Below, one piece after another: positions 18,966 through 30,239 of a stretch of 64,000 nt of DNA. The notes beneath the pieces are model-generated. The model was not told where the DNA came from. It saw only the letters and a list, made by a program, of their open reading frames with translations, and did no database searches. This stretch comes from Maniola hyperantus. Taxonomy: Eukaryota > Arthropoda > Insecta > Lepidoptera > Nymphalidae. The stretch's first letter is position 1, and every line of letters begins with the position of its first letter. The translations under genes and the position numbers were made by a program. The stretch lies in the NCBI RefSeq assembly GCF_902806685.2, contig NC_048549.1, positions 12,107,594-12,171,593 on the forward strand. Reading direction: 5' to 3'.

Positions 18966-19676
18966 CTAAGATAATAACTAGTTTTAAAGTCACACGGGTT
19001 TAAATATTTGTGTGTAAATTTTTGGCACCGTGTAACTTTAAAACTGAATATTTTAACTGAAATTTGGAAAAATTTGGTGTACAGATATTAGTTCCAAGAA
19101 TGTATCGACAAAATTTCATTGAGTTTATATTCAAAGGAGATCCAAACTAGTAACGACACTAGCCGGTGAGAAATATTGTACCTCGTCCTTTAGAATGAGA
19201 TTTCGACTTTACGTACCTACTGCACGCTGTAGGTACGTATGTTTGGAGCACAATACGAATAAACCTCTCTCAATAGAACCATCAATTGTTTTTTCGGTCA
19301 AATTAGATTAATGGTCAAGTGATAATGATCGCTACAGGTCTTAGAATGCTAATCCTATAAAATAATAGGTAGGTATGTACTAGCAGGTAAAGAGTTGAAT
19401 GATCTAATAATTGCCTCCATTCGGCGATCACGCTTGTATGCTGTAGGTAAACTCTAGTTTTTGTTCATTCGCTCGAGGCTGTATTCATTAGTCATGGTTT
19501 AAGTCAATAGCCTAGACTAAACTAATAAGTAAAAGTAAAACAAAAGAAATGTATTGGATATAAGGAACAATAAACACATTTTGCTATAATTCGCTAGAAA
19601 CGTAGAAAACTCTATGTTCTAACGCGCAGCATGCTATATACCATCTATACCATATATATCAATACGCTCGCTTAGC

Positions 19677-19712
19677 TTTTTCATACAAGCTCCCACGAGC
19701 TTGTATGAAAAA
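19677..19712. repeat. Perfect hairpin, 16-bp stem, 4-base loop
   Basis: Arm TTTTTCATACAAGCTC (19677-19692), loop CCAC, exact complementary arm to 19712. It may be the core of a foldback element. Confidence 0.85.
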
Positions 19713-19864
19713 TAGACGTGACGTCATGACTTCGTCTCTTATCGTTGTACTTTTTTCAAAATGGTTAGAAAACTAATAGTGGACGTTGATTTTTAAAAAA
19801 TTGGAAGAATTTGAGCATTAATAAGAAATAATTTCTTTTTTGAATTTTGACCTGGGCACCATCC

Positions 19865-20125
19865 CAATTGAAAGAAGAAAGAAAGAAAACTAGTTTATTC
19901 ATCTTATGCCTAAGGTAGGTACAAACAAACTTAAAATTAATGGTTAGTAGGTAGTAGTTAGTAGATAATAAGAAGTATTTAATAATTAATTTAATCTAAA
20001 ATTAGTTCTTGCACCCACTTGGCACAAGATGAAATGGCCCCAGCTCAGCATTAATGCTGCAGGTTTTAAGAATAAAACCTGAGCGCTGGTATTCTGCTGG
20101 GACCAACAAGAGTGACGTGCACGAG
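19865..20125 (-). mobile_element. LINE-R 3' region
   Basis: Shares AGAAAGAAAG, GCCCCAGCTCAGCATTA and CAGGTTTTA...GAGCGCTGGT with 43545-43795. A GAAA run at one side reads as the tail of a minus-strand retroelement. Class uncertain. Confidence 0.45.
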
Positions 20126-20524
20126 CTTAACAGTCCTCACCAACATCTGTGATTGACAGGATGAGTTCGATTGAACGGAGCTAAAAAATAGTCATTGTGT
20201 GTATGGCGTGTATGAGTATTTGTAAGAGTATGGCGTGTAATTAAAAATCTTAAAACTTGCCGTTTTATATAAAGGTAATAGAAAGGCAAAGAAATAAATA
20301 CAAATAAAAGCATAATTAACATGTGTGATATGTATGGTATTGACATGAGTTATCTGCCGAGATAGGTACGGGCAAAGTGTTACTTAAAATTATGTGTGTA
20401 GGTACCTAAATGTAGCAAATAGCAGCTTCAAGCGACCTAACTAAACAGCCTTGAACTAATTAGAGTTTTTTGATCGTTTAGGAGTCTCTTCTTTAGATTA
20501 TTTGTATGAGCTTTGTCTATCTGG

Positions 20525-20549
20525 ATATATATATATATATATATATATA
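20525..20549. repeat. (AT)12 microsatellite
   Basis: Uninterrupted AT units next to the SINE-1 tail at 20556; it may have grown out of that tail. Confidence 0.9.
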
Positions 20550-20555
20550 ATAAAA

Positions 20556-20716
20556 AAAAATTAGCCATGTTAAATGACTAATATTCCCCTTTCCTCTCCA
20601 ATTAAGCGTCAGGCTTGGGCTAGGAGCAGGTACGACAATAGTGCAACGGGCGGGGTTTGAATCGTCGACCTTTCAGTTTCAGTCCACTCCTATACCGGTT
20701 GAGCGATTGAGGCTCT
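20556..20716 (-). mobile_element. SINE-1
   Basis: On the minus strand: AGCCTCAATCGCTCAACC, B-box GATTCAAACCCCGCC, CACTATTGTCGTACCTGCTC, GGGGAATATTAGTC, tail. Confidence 0.8.
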
Positions 20717-21084
20717 AAATATAATACTTAATATCTTCTTTTGCTCAATTTCTGTAAACTCTGACTGTGTCCTTTTCTGGAACGCGTGTGTCCTCGCTGC
20801 GACCGGTTCTACACCATGATATTATGTTGTCGATATTCGTATCTTTGGTTCTCCTATGGATTTTCTCGCTGTAGGTTTACACCCTGCCACATAGACCCGC
20901 TAAACATAGTTCGGTCCATAAATTGATCAACTTTGAATTTGTGGACGAATCCAGCTATACCAGTAGGTACTCAGTCCCTATTAGGACCTACCTAGTTCAA
21001 ATTAGGTCCAAACGAAAAGTTTGCCGATGAGCCGTAGAACATACTTTGTCTTATATTGGGCGTAAAATACTAATCGGTTTAGGA

Positions 21085-21205
21085 ACGTACAGTACCCGGC
21101 AGAAACCTTTAGAATGAGGTTTCGGTTTTGTAGAGCGTTGTCTCTGTTACTCATACCCTATGTGACGTTTTGTCGGTCCCAACGACAGAGACAACTTGTC
21201 ACAAA
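21085..21205. repeat. TIR-E, truncated
   Basis: Left end ACAGTACCCGGCAGAAA, then TAGAGCGTTGTCTCTG and the internal ACGACAGAGACAAC pair. The right TIR is lost. Confidence 0.65.
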
Positions 21206-21216
21206 GGGCTAACTTG

Positions 21217-21424
21217 TATCTGAATCCATACTAATAGTATAAATGCGAAAGTGTGTCTGTTTGTCTGTCTGCTAGCCTTTCACGGCCTTTCCGTTCAACC
21301 GATTTTGATGAAATTTGGTACAGAGATAGCTTGCATCCCGGGGAAGGACATACGCTACTCTTAATCCTGGAAAATCAAAGAGTTCCCACGGGATTTTTAC
21401 AAAAACCTAATTCCATCAGCTAGT
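21217..21424 (+). repeat. HEL-A
   Basis: ATACTAATAGTATAAATGCG to CATCAGCTAG. The GCGGACGAAGTCGC hairpin part is deleted. Confidence 0.8.
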
Positions 21425-21432
21425 AAATAAAT

Positions 21433-21518
21433 AAAATAAAGTTAGAGGTTCGAACCCCCGACCTCCCAAACGAGGCCGATCCCGGAGGCCGATATTTAAC
21501 CACTATGCTATCACCGCA
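21433..21518 (-). mobile_element. SINE-2 head fragment
   Basis: AGTTAGAGGTTCGAACCCCC and AACCACTATGCTATCACC: B- and A-box regions of the tRNA-like head. Confidence 0.6.
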
Positions 21519-21903
21519 TCTTCTCTTGTCTGTCGATGTATTCGTAGTTATTAGGTAGCCGATTTTTTTTTTAAAGCTGTCAAATTGAAAGTATAACTAA
21601 AACAAAATTTTACATAATATCTTCGTGGAAGCCAACGATATGTACCACACGCGTTTTATTTTTAACGCAAACACAATAAAATATATTTTTATCGGTATTA
21701 TTAATATGATCTGTCACGCCTTATAAATCGCGTTGCTTCAAAATCTAAGTACCTATACCATTGATATGAAAACCAAAGATACCCATTTCCGTAGAATAAT
21801 TCGGTATCCTAAAAACTATGTATGTAATCACAAAGAACTCTCACGAACAAACTGCTTGAGCTCTGCTTAAATATAAGCTAAATAAAAGGAAAATGTGACT
21901 GAC

Positions 21904-22419
21904 TAATGCCCGGTTTCTGAACTCGTCAGTTATCTTCTCATTAGCTGTTAATTCAATAAAGTTATGTATAAGATAAACGCTGTTTAACTGTCCATGCGTT
22001 TCTGAATACAACTAAAACTATGAAATCGATAACCAGTTCATTATTCTGTCACTACATGGGTCTGTTACAGGAAATGAGTTTGAAATGCATAATATTATTT
22101 TATTTCGCCACCAACACTAGTTTTATTAATAATAGTATTTTTTCTATGCTAAATAAGTGGCTAAACACTGTTTTTGAAAAGTAACGAACAACTTACCATT
22201 AAAATACTTTTTAATCTAAAAATACGCAAACCATGAACTACCTACTGACAGATGAAACGTCAAATAACTTTATGGAATAGATAAACGGCGCACATTGGCA
22301 AGTTAAACGGAGTTTATCTTGCATTGCATTGTTCAGAAACGCTCTGTCTCGAGTTATTGGACTAATAGCACTATTGAATAGATAAACCGTCTATAAAAGT
22401 ACTCAAAAACCGGGTATAA
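21904..22419. mobile_element. Candidate PIF/Harbinger-type MITE with TAA duplication
   Basis: Element 21907-22416, 510 bp. The ends TGCCCGGTTTCTGA and TACCCGGTTTTTGA (right end, reverse complement) agree at 12 of 14 positions. TAA lies on both sides (21904-21906, 22417-22419); a 3-bp TWA duplication is the mark of PIF/Harbinger elements. Subterminal motifs (GATAAAC, TTCAGAAACG-like) also recur on both sides. No transposase frame. Confidence 0.65.
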
Positions 22420-22757
22420 GTGACTGAATGACTAACTGATCTATCGACGCACACTATGCCTAGACTTTATACTTTATAGTTTGTGGTGTTTGGCATTTTT
22501 TAGCTCTGTATCTTGGTCGGTAGTTATTGATCAATGATACCTACTTTGAAAGCTTTGCCCGGCCATGACTTTGGTTATGTATTTTTTCGTACCTTTTCCG
22601 ATTATGTACTCATTTATTTAAATGGGCAGCATTTTTGCCTTTGCTTGGTGATTTATATAAAATTCTAAGCACATCTATATGCTAATTATTATTTACATTT
22701 ATAAGTACTCCACCATCTGATAAATGTTATGAATGAAAATGTTTGGTCTTAATAGCA

Positions 22758-23280
22758 TTTTAGGGTTCCAGTGGTAAATTAAAACTACCTGACTATTCAT
22801 AAGCACTTGTAAAAAGTTTACATGAATAAAAAAAACATTCTATTCTATTCTATTCTTACCTCAAAAGGAAAAACGGAACCCTTATAGGATCACTTTGTTG
22901 TCTGTCTGTCTGTCTGTCGGTCTGTCAAGAAATCTACAGGGTACTTCCCGTTGACCTAGAACCATGAAATTTGGCAGGTAGGTAGGTCTTATAGCAGACA
23001 TTAGGGGAAAAATCTGAAAACCGTGTATTTGTGGTTACATCACACAAAAAAAATTACATTGTGATCCTGAACTAAAATTAGTATTTTCAATATTTGAAGT
23101 GAGATAACTATATCAAGTGGGGTATCACATGAAAGGGCTTTACTTGTGCATTCTAAAACAGATTTTTATTTATTTTTATGCATTATAGTTTTTGAATAAT
23201 CGTGCAAAATGTCGCAAAAATACGACTGTAGTATGGAACACTCGTTGCGCGAGCCTGACTCGCACTTGGCCGGTTTTTTT
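22758..23280 (+). repeat. FP-D, interrupted by RET-O
   Basis: TTTTAGGGTTCC then the RET-O insertion, then CCTCAAAAGGAAAAACGG, the CTGT run, ACTTCCCGTTGACCTAGAAC, AAGTGGGGTATCACATGAAA, ending CTCGCACTTGGCCGG. Confidence 0.8.
22771..22856 (+). mobile_element. RET-O, 85-bp retroposed element with ATTCT tail
   Basis: From about GGTAAATTAAAACTACC to a run of ATTCT units. It interrupts FP-D within GGTTCCGTACCTC. The other copy (47572-47655) starts at the same base. Confidence 0.7.
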
Positions 23281-23392
23281 AGCTTTGGGTGATTTTCCGT
23301 AATTAAACTTGTCTGTCTATTAGCTGTGTTTTATATTAGGAAAGGAAAGTGAATTTAGAGTGGCCATCAGTGGAGTGCAAAAGTTTTTTTTA

Positions 23393-23562
23393 ACCGAATA
23401 TTAGCCCGTTTATTGTGACTAATATTCCCTTTTACCCCTCCAACTAAGCGTAAAACTTGTGCTAGGAGTGGGTACGACAATAGTGCAACGAGTGGGGTTT
23501 GAACGGCCGGTCTTTCGGATTTTAGTCCACTTTTAACTGTTGAGCTATTGAGGCTCTTGAAT
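23393..23562 (-). mobile_element. SINE-1
   Basis: Minus strand: GAGCCTCAATAGCTCAACAG, GTTCAAACCCCACTCG, CACTATTGTCGTACCCACTC, AGGGGTAAAAGGGAATATTA. Confidence 0.8.
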
Positions 23563-24147
23563 CTAGGCTGCTTGAATCTAGACGCCAGGGTACGCAATAG
23601 GTAGGTAGGTCCCTTTCTACACGATCGTGCAAAAAATAGTGTAATTTTTTAAAGGTTTATGTAAGTATAACGTGAGTTTCTTTATTTTACCGTAACTTCT
23701 AAATGCCTGAACAGATTTGGATGAATGGGGTGGTATATATAGAATCCTTAGATCATCCCGAGTGACACTGGCTATAATTAAAAAACAATAGGTACGGAGG
23801 CTGTATGGCGCTATTACCAAATGTGATAAATTTTACTTTTAATTTCGTTAAAAAATATTCTAAAGCAAAAATATCATAGCGACTGACACTGAGTAGTTAA
23901 ATATAAGGTGACTGACACATATTCGCGATGCTCCCAATCTGATTCTTGGTTAACCTTAATGACTTCGTCGCAGACGGACTATTTATATAACTATCGAAAA
24001 GAAACCTAAAGAATTGTCAATGAGCTTTAAAAACTTTAACAAAAAAATCTACTGAATTAGCAGTATGGATGTCGATCTTTGCCTGTACAGAAATGAAAAA
24101 GAAAAATAGCATCTTAAGAAAATCGTGAATCGTGATCCATATTATGC

Positions 24148-24365
24148 ATACCAATAATATTATAATGCGAAAGTGTGTCGGTCTGTCTGCTAGCTTTTCA
24201 CGGCTATATGCCGTGAAAAGTTAAGTAGATTTTGATAGAAGGTATGAGATAGCTTGTATCTCGGGGAAGGACATAGGCTACTTTTTATCCTGAAAAATTA
24301 AAGAGTTCCTACAGGTTTTTTATAAAACTGAAACTTACGCGGACCAAATCGCGGGCATCATCTAG
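24148..24365 (+). repeat. HEL-A
   Basis: CCAATAATATTATAATGCG to GCGGGCATCATCTAG. A local GGCTATATGCCGTG rearrangement sits after CTAGCTTTTCACGG. Confidence 0.8.
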
Positions 24366-24789
24366 TATTATGAATAATTATTATAGTTCTAACTTCACCC
24401 GATTATTATGCCAAGATTTTTTTATATATATTTACTTAATATTTTTAGATTATTCTGTCTCGCATAAAATTTTGTCTAAATAGCGACATAAATTAAGACT
24501 TGGCATGACGTCTGTTTGTTTGTTATATTCTGCTCAAACTTGATTTACAGGAATTAAGTGTACCTATCTAGTATTTAATCCATAGGGATGATAATAAATT
24601 CCACATAAATCCTCTAGCGGTAACGTAGTACTGCATTATTAATAAGTCTGGTTCGTTGCTAAATTGTCTGAAATGCATCAGATGCATTTCCAATTATTCA
24701 TTTAACATTTTGTTAATGATTTAATTTTTTATTTGTTTTATTTTCCTTAGCTTACTTAAAAGATGAAATTCTATAAAACGCATAGGCAA

Positions 24790-24950
24790 CACACCAGAGG
24801 CTTTAGACCTTCAGGAGTTCTCTTCTCAGACCTGGGCGCGTTTGGAACCCTCGTAGCTTTAGTTTTAAGTTCGCGTAAAAATTATCACCACTATATCTTA
24901 CAAATTCAACAACTGACAATCAAAAAGTGTAAGTTATTACCTATTTTGAT
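24790..24950 (+). mobile_element. LINE-S 3' UTR
   Basis: CTTCTCAGACCTGGGCGCG, CTCGTAGCTTTAGTTTTAAG, CAACTGACAATCAAAAAGTG. Confidence 0.6.
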
Positions 24951-25043
24951 TAAATTATTTGATTTGTATTTTCACTCGTAAGTCGTATCACGTTGATTTC
25001 ATTTTAATTTCGCGGTAACAGTTACGAGCAGCTCATAGTGGGC

Positions 25044-25199
25044 CTAAGGTTGAAATCTATAGAGCGCACTTTGACTTTGCTTAGACTTAAGTTTCAGTTA
25101 AAACGAGACAGACTTATGCCAGCGTTACAGCGCTCTCTCGTTCTAACAGTGTCTTAAGTCTGAGCAAAGTCAAAGTGCGCTCTATAATTTCAGCCTTAG
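25044..25199. mobile_element. TIR-M MITE
   Basis: About 45-bp inverted ends: CTAAGGTTGAAATCTATAGA on the left and, reversed, CTAAGGCTGAAATTATAGAG on the right, both continuing GCGCACTTTGACTTTGC. Almost the whole 156 bp is a foldback. Confidence 0.8.
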
Positions 25200-25492
25200 T
25201 TCTAACGCATTTCAGCAAGAAGGTAGGTTTGTTTACCTTTTAAGTTAGGTAAGGTAAAATGGAACCTCATATTTTTATAAGCTTGATCTTTTATAAGCTT
25301 GAGTCTTTGGATGATTAACGATTGATGATTATTATTTTTGTCTTTGCTCTGAATTTTTTAAACAACACAGATTTATAGCTCCTATAGCCTTACTCGAGCG
25401 TATATCTTTTAAAGGACTGACATCGTGATCCCAATGATCTAGAATTCCATCATTCTAGCCCTTTTAGCCCATAAAAATGGAATGACTATATT

Positions 25493-25713
25493 ATCTAAAT
25501 ATATAAAAGGAAAAGGTGACTGACTGACTGACTGATCTATCAACGCACAGGTGAAACGAATGGACGTATTGGGCTGAAATTTGGCATGCAGATAGCTATT
25601 ATGACGTAGGCATCGCTAAGAAGGGATTTTTTAAAAATCCAACCACTAAGGGAGTAAAATAGGGCGTTGAAATTGATGTTGTCCATGCGGACGAAGTCGC
25701 GGGCATAAGCTAG
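25493..25713 (+). repeat. HEL-B
   Basis: TATCTAAATATATAAAAGG to GGGCATAAGCTAG with the CTGA run. Confidence 0.85.
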
Positions 25714-25978
25714 TAACATAATAATATAGTCATTCATAACGTCTTGCAAGTTAGCGCATTCCATCTTTGACTGCATCATTACTTACAATCAGGCGAGATT
25801 ATAATCAAGCGAGAACGATATAAAATAAAAATCAGCCAAGTGCGTGTCGGACTCACGCACTGAGGGTTCCGTAGTGTATTTACATAACGTTCGTTCATCA
25901 CGGGAATCGCAAAATTGCTATTTTTTGTGATGTAACCACAAATTCACTGTTTTAGGTTTTTTCCGTTTACTTGTGCTA

Positions 25979-26283
25979 TAAAGCTGAGACCTATTTATAG
26001 AGCGAACTATGGCTTTGGTGTTAAAACGAGACAGCGTTATATGGCTGACATAAATCTATCTCGTTTCAATTGAAACTTAAATCTAAGCTAAATCAAAATA
26101 TAGTACACGACTGGTTGAAATGGCATTCGGGGAGGGAACGCCTTGCACACCCACACAACCCCCGCGCTAATCCGGTGCGGGTGAGCGCGGGTGACGTGCG
26201 GGTGTGTGGGGCGGCCCCCCACCTCATACCCCGGTTGCCATCTGGACCTGTCGCGGACAACACACTCTATAGATCTCAGCCTA
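25979..26283. mobile_element. TIR-M MITE nested in FP-D, itself interrupted
   Basis: Left end TAAAGCTGAGACC, right end GATCTCAGCCTA, with AAAACGAGACAGCGTTATAT inside, as in the copies at 25044 and 36972. PAL-H sits inside it at 26101-26258. TAA occurs at both junctions with FP-D. Confidence 0.75.
26101..26258. mobile_element. PAL-H GC-rich foldback nested in TIR-M
   Basis: Ends TAGTACACGACTGGTTGAAA and (reversed) GTCCGCGACAGGTCCAGATG. Between them are CCGCGCTAATCCGG and GGTGCGGGTGAGCGCGGGTG. Far more GC-rich than anything near it. Confidence 0.8.
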
Positions 26284-27409
26284 ACACATTGCTACTTGCC
26301 TTTCATGATTCTAGGTCAACGGGAAGTACTCTATAGGTTTTGATTCCCTTGACAAATCTTGATAGACAGATAGACAACGAAGTGATCCTTCTGGTGATAA
26401 TGGTTCCTTTTTTGTCTGGAAATACGGAACCCTAAAAAATAAAGTGTTAAAATTGAATGAACCGCTTGAAATAGAATGGAAGAAAAACGATGCTCTTCTA
26501 CTTAACATGCATTCGAAATAGCTCTGGAAACTTTCTAAACAAAAATAATTCAGTGTTGCCACATCGAAAGACATAATAAAAATAAATAGCGTGCGATACG
26601 TTGAAATGCATATGTCTCGTGTATTTTAAGAAATTCTAGCCAATAACGACGGAATGTTCTATTGGCAGTTGACAACTTTTTTTAATAATTTAGGTAAGTA
26701 GGTATTTACAGTTTTCCGGGCGAGAAAAAAACACAAAATTGTTTTACTTTACGATTTTTATTTTGCAATATTTGATCCAAATTGCATAAATTTAAAATAT
26801 TTAAAAAAAAAAACAATCGTGTCCCACAGTTTTTTTGTCACTCTTAGAATAGAGACGTTCAACTAAATTAAAAAAATATATATTACATTGACATTATGGT
26901 ACTGTCCTTGAAAATGCAGGAACAATTATGTAATTGGGAAAAAAGATCGTAGAAGAAGTATAACAACGGCTTCAGTAACTCAATGAAAATATTTAGAAAA
27001 AAATATAAACCAAATACCTAGTTTGTATTGTAAATTTTTTTAACATTAAACTTATTCAAATTAATGAATGAATTAAAAACTACACTTGATAAAGACGCAA
27101 AAAGCAGGTTTCAATATTTTATTGTTGAAAAATTTATTGCATATTGCATAACATTTAATATTCAAATTTGGAATATTTTTATAGCGAACGTATGTCTAGC
27201 CGCAGACGCTTCCGCCTTTTTAGCTCATTTTCGCGCATTCGCGTACAAAGTTGTCGTTCGATTGACCTCGAGCAAGAACGTAAAACTAGTATGTACCTCC
27301 GACTACGTAGTTTAGATGTTACAGTCCAAATCTGCAAGTCGAACGATCTTAGATTTGCCTAGTCAGCCCTGAGAGACTAACGACTAGTATAGAAAAAACG
27401 TGCACGCCG

Positions 27410-27535
27410 TTACATATAGTCCGCGACAGGTCGAGATGGCAATCGGGGAGGGAACGCCCCGCAGACTCGCACAGCCCCCGCGCTAACCCGGTGCGGGCGA
27501 GCGCGGGTGAAGTCCGGGTGTGCGGGAGGTGCGGC
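27410..27535. mobile_element. PAL-H, truncated
   Basis: TATAGTCCGCGACAGGTCGA through CACAGCCCCCGCGCTAACCC to GTCCGGGTGTGCGGGAGG; the right TIR is missing. Confidence 0.75.
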
Positions 27536-27864
27536 TACAACGGAAACGGGTGCAAAGCGACTCAAAAGTGTTAATATAAACCCTCAGATTAATTATAGAA
27601 TAATTAATCTAAGTATGAACCTTTCTGATTCCGAGAGAAAGGTGTGCTCAATAGTGGGCGACGGGCAGATGATGACAATGCACGTTTCCTCACGGTTTTT
27701 CCATACTACTCCACACAGTTCTGAAAAGTTTGAGGTCGGGATGGAACTTCAGATCTCCCCAAAAGAAATCTTAACTACCTACTAAGATCTCACCGCTTCA
27801 AATATGAATCAGTTATCACAATTTACTAGACAACGCCATGTCTATCGCAGAACCGATGACCGAT

Positions 27865-28045
27865 GCTGAGGCAGACGTGTTCTGGAGTGGAGATAGAGTA
27901 CCAGTAAGCGCAGTGTGGGACGATCTCCAACCTGCTGGACTGAGGACCTTATGAAGGTAGCGGGAAGTGGAGCGTGTATGAGGACCGATTGTGCTGTCGC
28001 GGAAGGCCTATAATTATAGCAGTGGACGCAAACATGACTGATTGA
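27865..28045 (+). mobile_element. RTE-type LINE 3' relic (diverged subfamily)
   Basis: ACCTTATGAAGGTAGCGGGA, GCGTGTATGAGGACCG, TGCTGTCGCGGAAGG and AGCAGTGGACGCAAACATGA follow the order of an RTE C-terminus and end. Confidence 0.6.
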
Positions 28046-28488
28046 ATAGACTAGGCAAACATAGGTGCAGCAGAGTTTCGTCTTTTACCTACAGCATAGA
28101 TTTGGCGGGAATTAAAATTCAGAAGGAAGCCAGCTGCTCGCTGACCGCCCTTGACTCGGCGCGGCGTCGGTTAGGCCTGACGCGCACTTCTGAATGGCTT
28201 TTTGTCGCGGTGGTTTTTCGCACAACGTGAGCGGCGAGCGCTATAAAAAATGGCTATAAAATAAATAGTACGTGCCAAGTACGAGTCCGGAACTGATCTT
28301 ATATATCTAGCCAGGACCTAACATAGTTCTATATTTATGTGCTCTGCGAGCTACGGGGGTATAAGTTGTAGCTTAACTCCCCAACTCCTGGGGCGCGGAC
28401 GTTCCTATAACGAACTCCATGACAGGAAACTCCGGTAACTTTTTTGGTCTAACACGGGACCTAATGTTTTTTTTTTTAATTTACTAAA

Positions 28489-28575
28489 AGATGATGCTCG
28501 CGACTTCGTCGGCGTGAAATTAGATTTTTTTTTAATCCCGTAGGAACTCTACATGCAAAGTATTTCTGTCCCAAG
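28489..28575 (-). repeat. HEL-A, truncated
   Basis: AGATGATGCTCGCGACTTCG to ATCCCGTAGGAACTC and a scrap of CAAAGTATTTCTGTCCCAAG; joined to the next copy. Confidence 0.65.
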
Positions 28576-28775
28576 TAGATGATACCCCTCAAACTTCGTC
28601 GCCATGGATTTGGGTATTTTAAAAATCTTAACTTATTTTCCGGGACGAAAAATAGTCTATGCCCCGCGATGCAAGCTAACTCTTTCAGCAAAATCGGTCA
28701 GATGGATGGGCCGTGAAAAACTAACTGACGGACAGATAGACAAACACGCTTTCGCATTAATAATATCAGTATGAA
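28576..28775 (-). repeat. HEL-A
   Basis: TAGATGATACCCCTCAAAC to TTCGCATTAATAATATCAGT. Second of a head-to-tail pair. Confidence 0.75.
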
Positions 28776-28943
28776 TAGGCACACGCTTGACCACAATCAC
28801 ACTTGAAATGACGCGATTGCCTAGAAGATGCCTATTCACTCTTGTTTTAAAGATACCCCGATTATAATTGGTCCGAATAAGTTAGCCACTCCGAAGCAGT
28901 GGTAAATTCTTTTAACGATTCAAAAGTTTTTTTATTTAAAAAC

Positions 28944-29090
28944 TAGCTGCCCTGGCGAACTTCGTTCTGCCTAACAGTCGATTTAGATTTTTTTAATTTT
29001 TCTCTCCGTAAGAACCATCCTCGTACTTCAAGGAATATTATAAAAAAAGGAATTAGCGAAATCGGTCCAGCTGTTCTCGAGATTTGCGAT
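28944..29090 (-). repeat. CTAG-ended Lep repeat, other subfamily
   Basis: CTAGCTGCCCTGGCGAACTT, GCCTAACAGTCGATTTAG, AATCGGTCCAGCTGTTCTCG. Ends like HEL elements but with a different body. Confidence 0.55.
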
Positions 29091-29380
29091 GAGCAACACA
29101 TTTAGTGATTCATTTTTATATTATAGAAAAGATGTAGGTATTCTATACAAGGATTCTGTGAATTTCAAATATCAATTCAAACTCTGGCAGTTTATTAAAT
29201 CGAAGGACAACAGCCGAGAACTGCGGTACCTTTTTTTTTGCAATGCGTTGATTGGAATCGACTATTCGCGTGATTTCTACACGATTGCGTAAAAATAGGG
29301 AACTAATTGATCGATTAATTGATAAATGATTTAATTCAGTGAAGCAAAAAAAATTAGGTAGATATACTAGCTACTGATAA

Positions 29381-29608
29381 CTAGCATATGCTCGCGACTT
29401 CGTCCGCGTAGACTACACAAATTTCAAACCCCTATTTCACCCCCTTAGGGGTTGAATTTTCAAAAGACCTTTCTTAGCGGTTGCCTACGTCATAATAGCT
29501 CTCTGCATTTCAGCCCGATCCGTCCATTAGCTTGAGCTGTGCGTTGATAGATCAGTCAATCAGTCAGTCAGTCACCTTTTCCTTTTATATATTAAGATAT
29601 TTAGATTT
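29381..29608 (-). repeat. HEL-B
   Basis: CTAGCATATGCTCGCGACTT to TTTATATATTAAGATATTTA with the CAGT run. Confidence 0.85.
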
Positions 29609-29754
29609 CGCTTATCGTGTATGTACTTGACCCATATACAATGTATCGAAACAAAACCCTTTGACACGGTGGTAATCAAAAAAACAAACAAACAAAATGC
29701 TCGGTCCAAAAGTATGCTGCCTTATAGGTCACGTGTTAAAAACATCAATATTCA

Positions 29755-30110
29755 AACGCCTGGGTCCTTTGGGCCTCGGCCGGTGACTCAAAAACAAACA
29801 AATGTATGTAGTCCGCGACAGGTTGAGATGGCTATCCAGCTATGAGACAGGGTGACGCCCCGCACACCCGCACGTCACCCGCGCTCGCCCGCACCAGGTT
29901 AGCGCGCGGGCTGTGCGGGTGTGCGGGGCGTCCCCACCACGATTGCCATCTCGACCTGTCGCGTACTATACGCTCCTTAGCGGCGGAGTTAATGGTTATG
30001 CAAATGGTGTCATTCAATTTGGCCGTCGCGGCGTGGGGCAACGAGCGATGCAACGGTGCGACCGTTAGCGGGAGGGTTAAGTCATAGGAAATAGCGAGTT
30101 TGTTACTAAA
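29755..30110 (+). repeat. Repeat I, copy with PAL-H inserted
   Basis: GGGTCCTTTGGGCCTCGGCC, CTCAAAAACAAACAAATG, then PAL-H, then CGCTCCTTAGCG and CAAATGGTGTCATTCAATTT, AGCGGGAGGGTTAA. Compare 30240-30400, which has no insertion. Confidence 0.65.
29807..29970. mobile_element. PAL-H GC-rich foldback
   Basis: Left GTAGTCCGCGACAGGTTGAG, right (reversed) TAGTACGCGACAGGTCGAGA; the inside can fold along most of its length (CGCACACCCGCACGTCACCC against GTGCGGGTGTGCGGGGCG). Confidence 0.85.
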
Positions 30111-30239
30111 GCAATCAGTCTTCAATCCACCATTGTCAAATTTAATTGAAAAATATATAGATTGCGTGACAGGCTTGCGCTTGACGGCAATCGTGCCTAA
30201 AAAAGCAATGATGAAATCAAGGTTAGAGTGAATGCTTAG

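Larger units (their letters stand above)
25827..26439 (-). repeat. FP-D, interrupted by TIR-M
   Basis: Left part 25827-25978 (AAAATCAGCCAAGTGCGTGT to TTACTTGTGCTATAA) and right part 26284-26439 (TTTCATGATTCTAGGTCAAC to ATACGGAACCCTAAAAA) together make one copy, split by the TIR-M element. Confidence 0.8.

Noticed and set aside
26070..26336. 88-codon plus-strand frame
   Set aside because: It spans a PAL-H insertion and its TIR-M and FP-D hosts.
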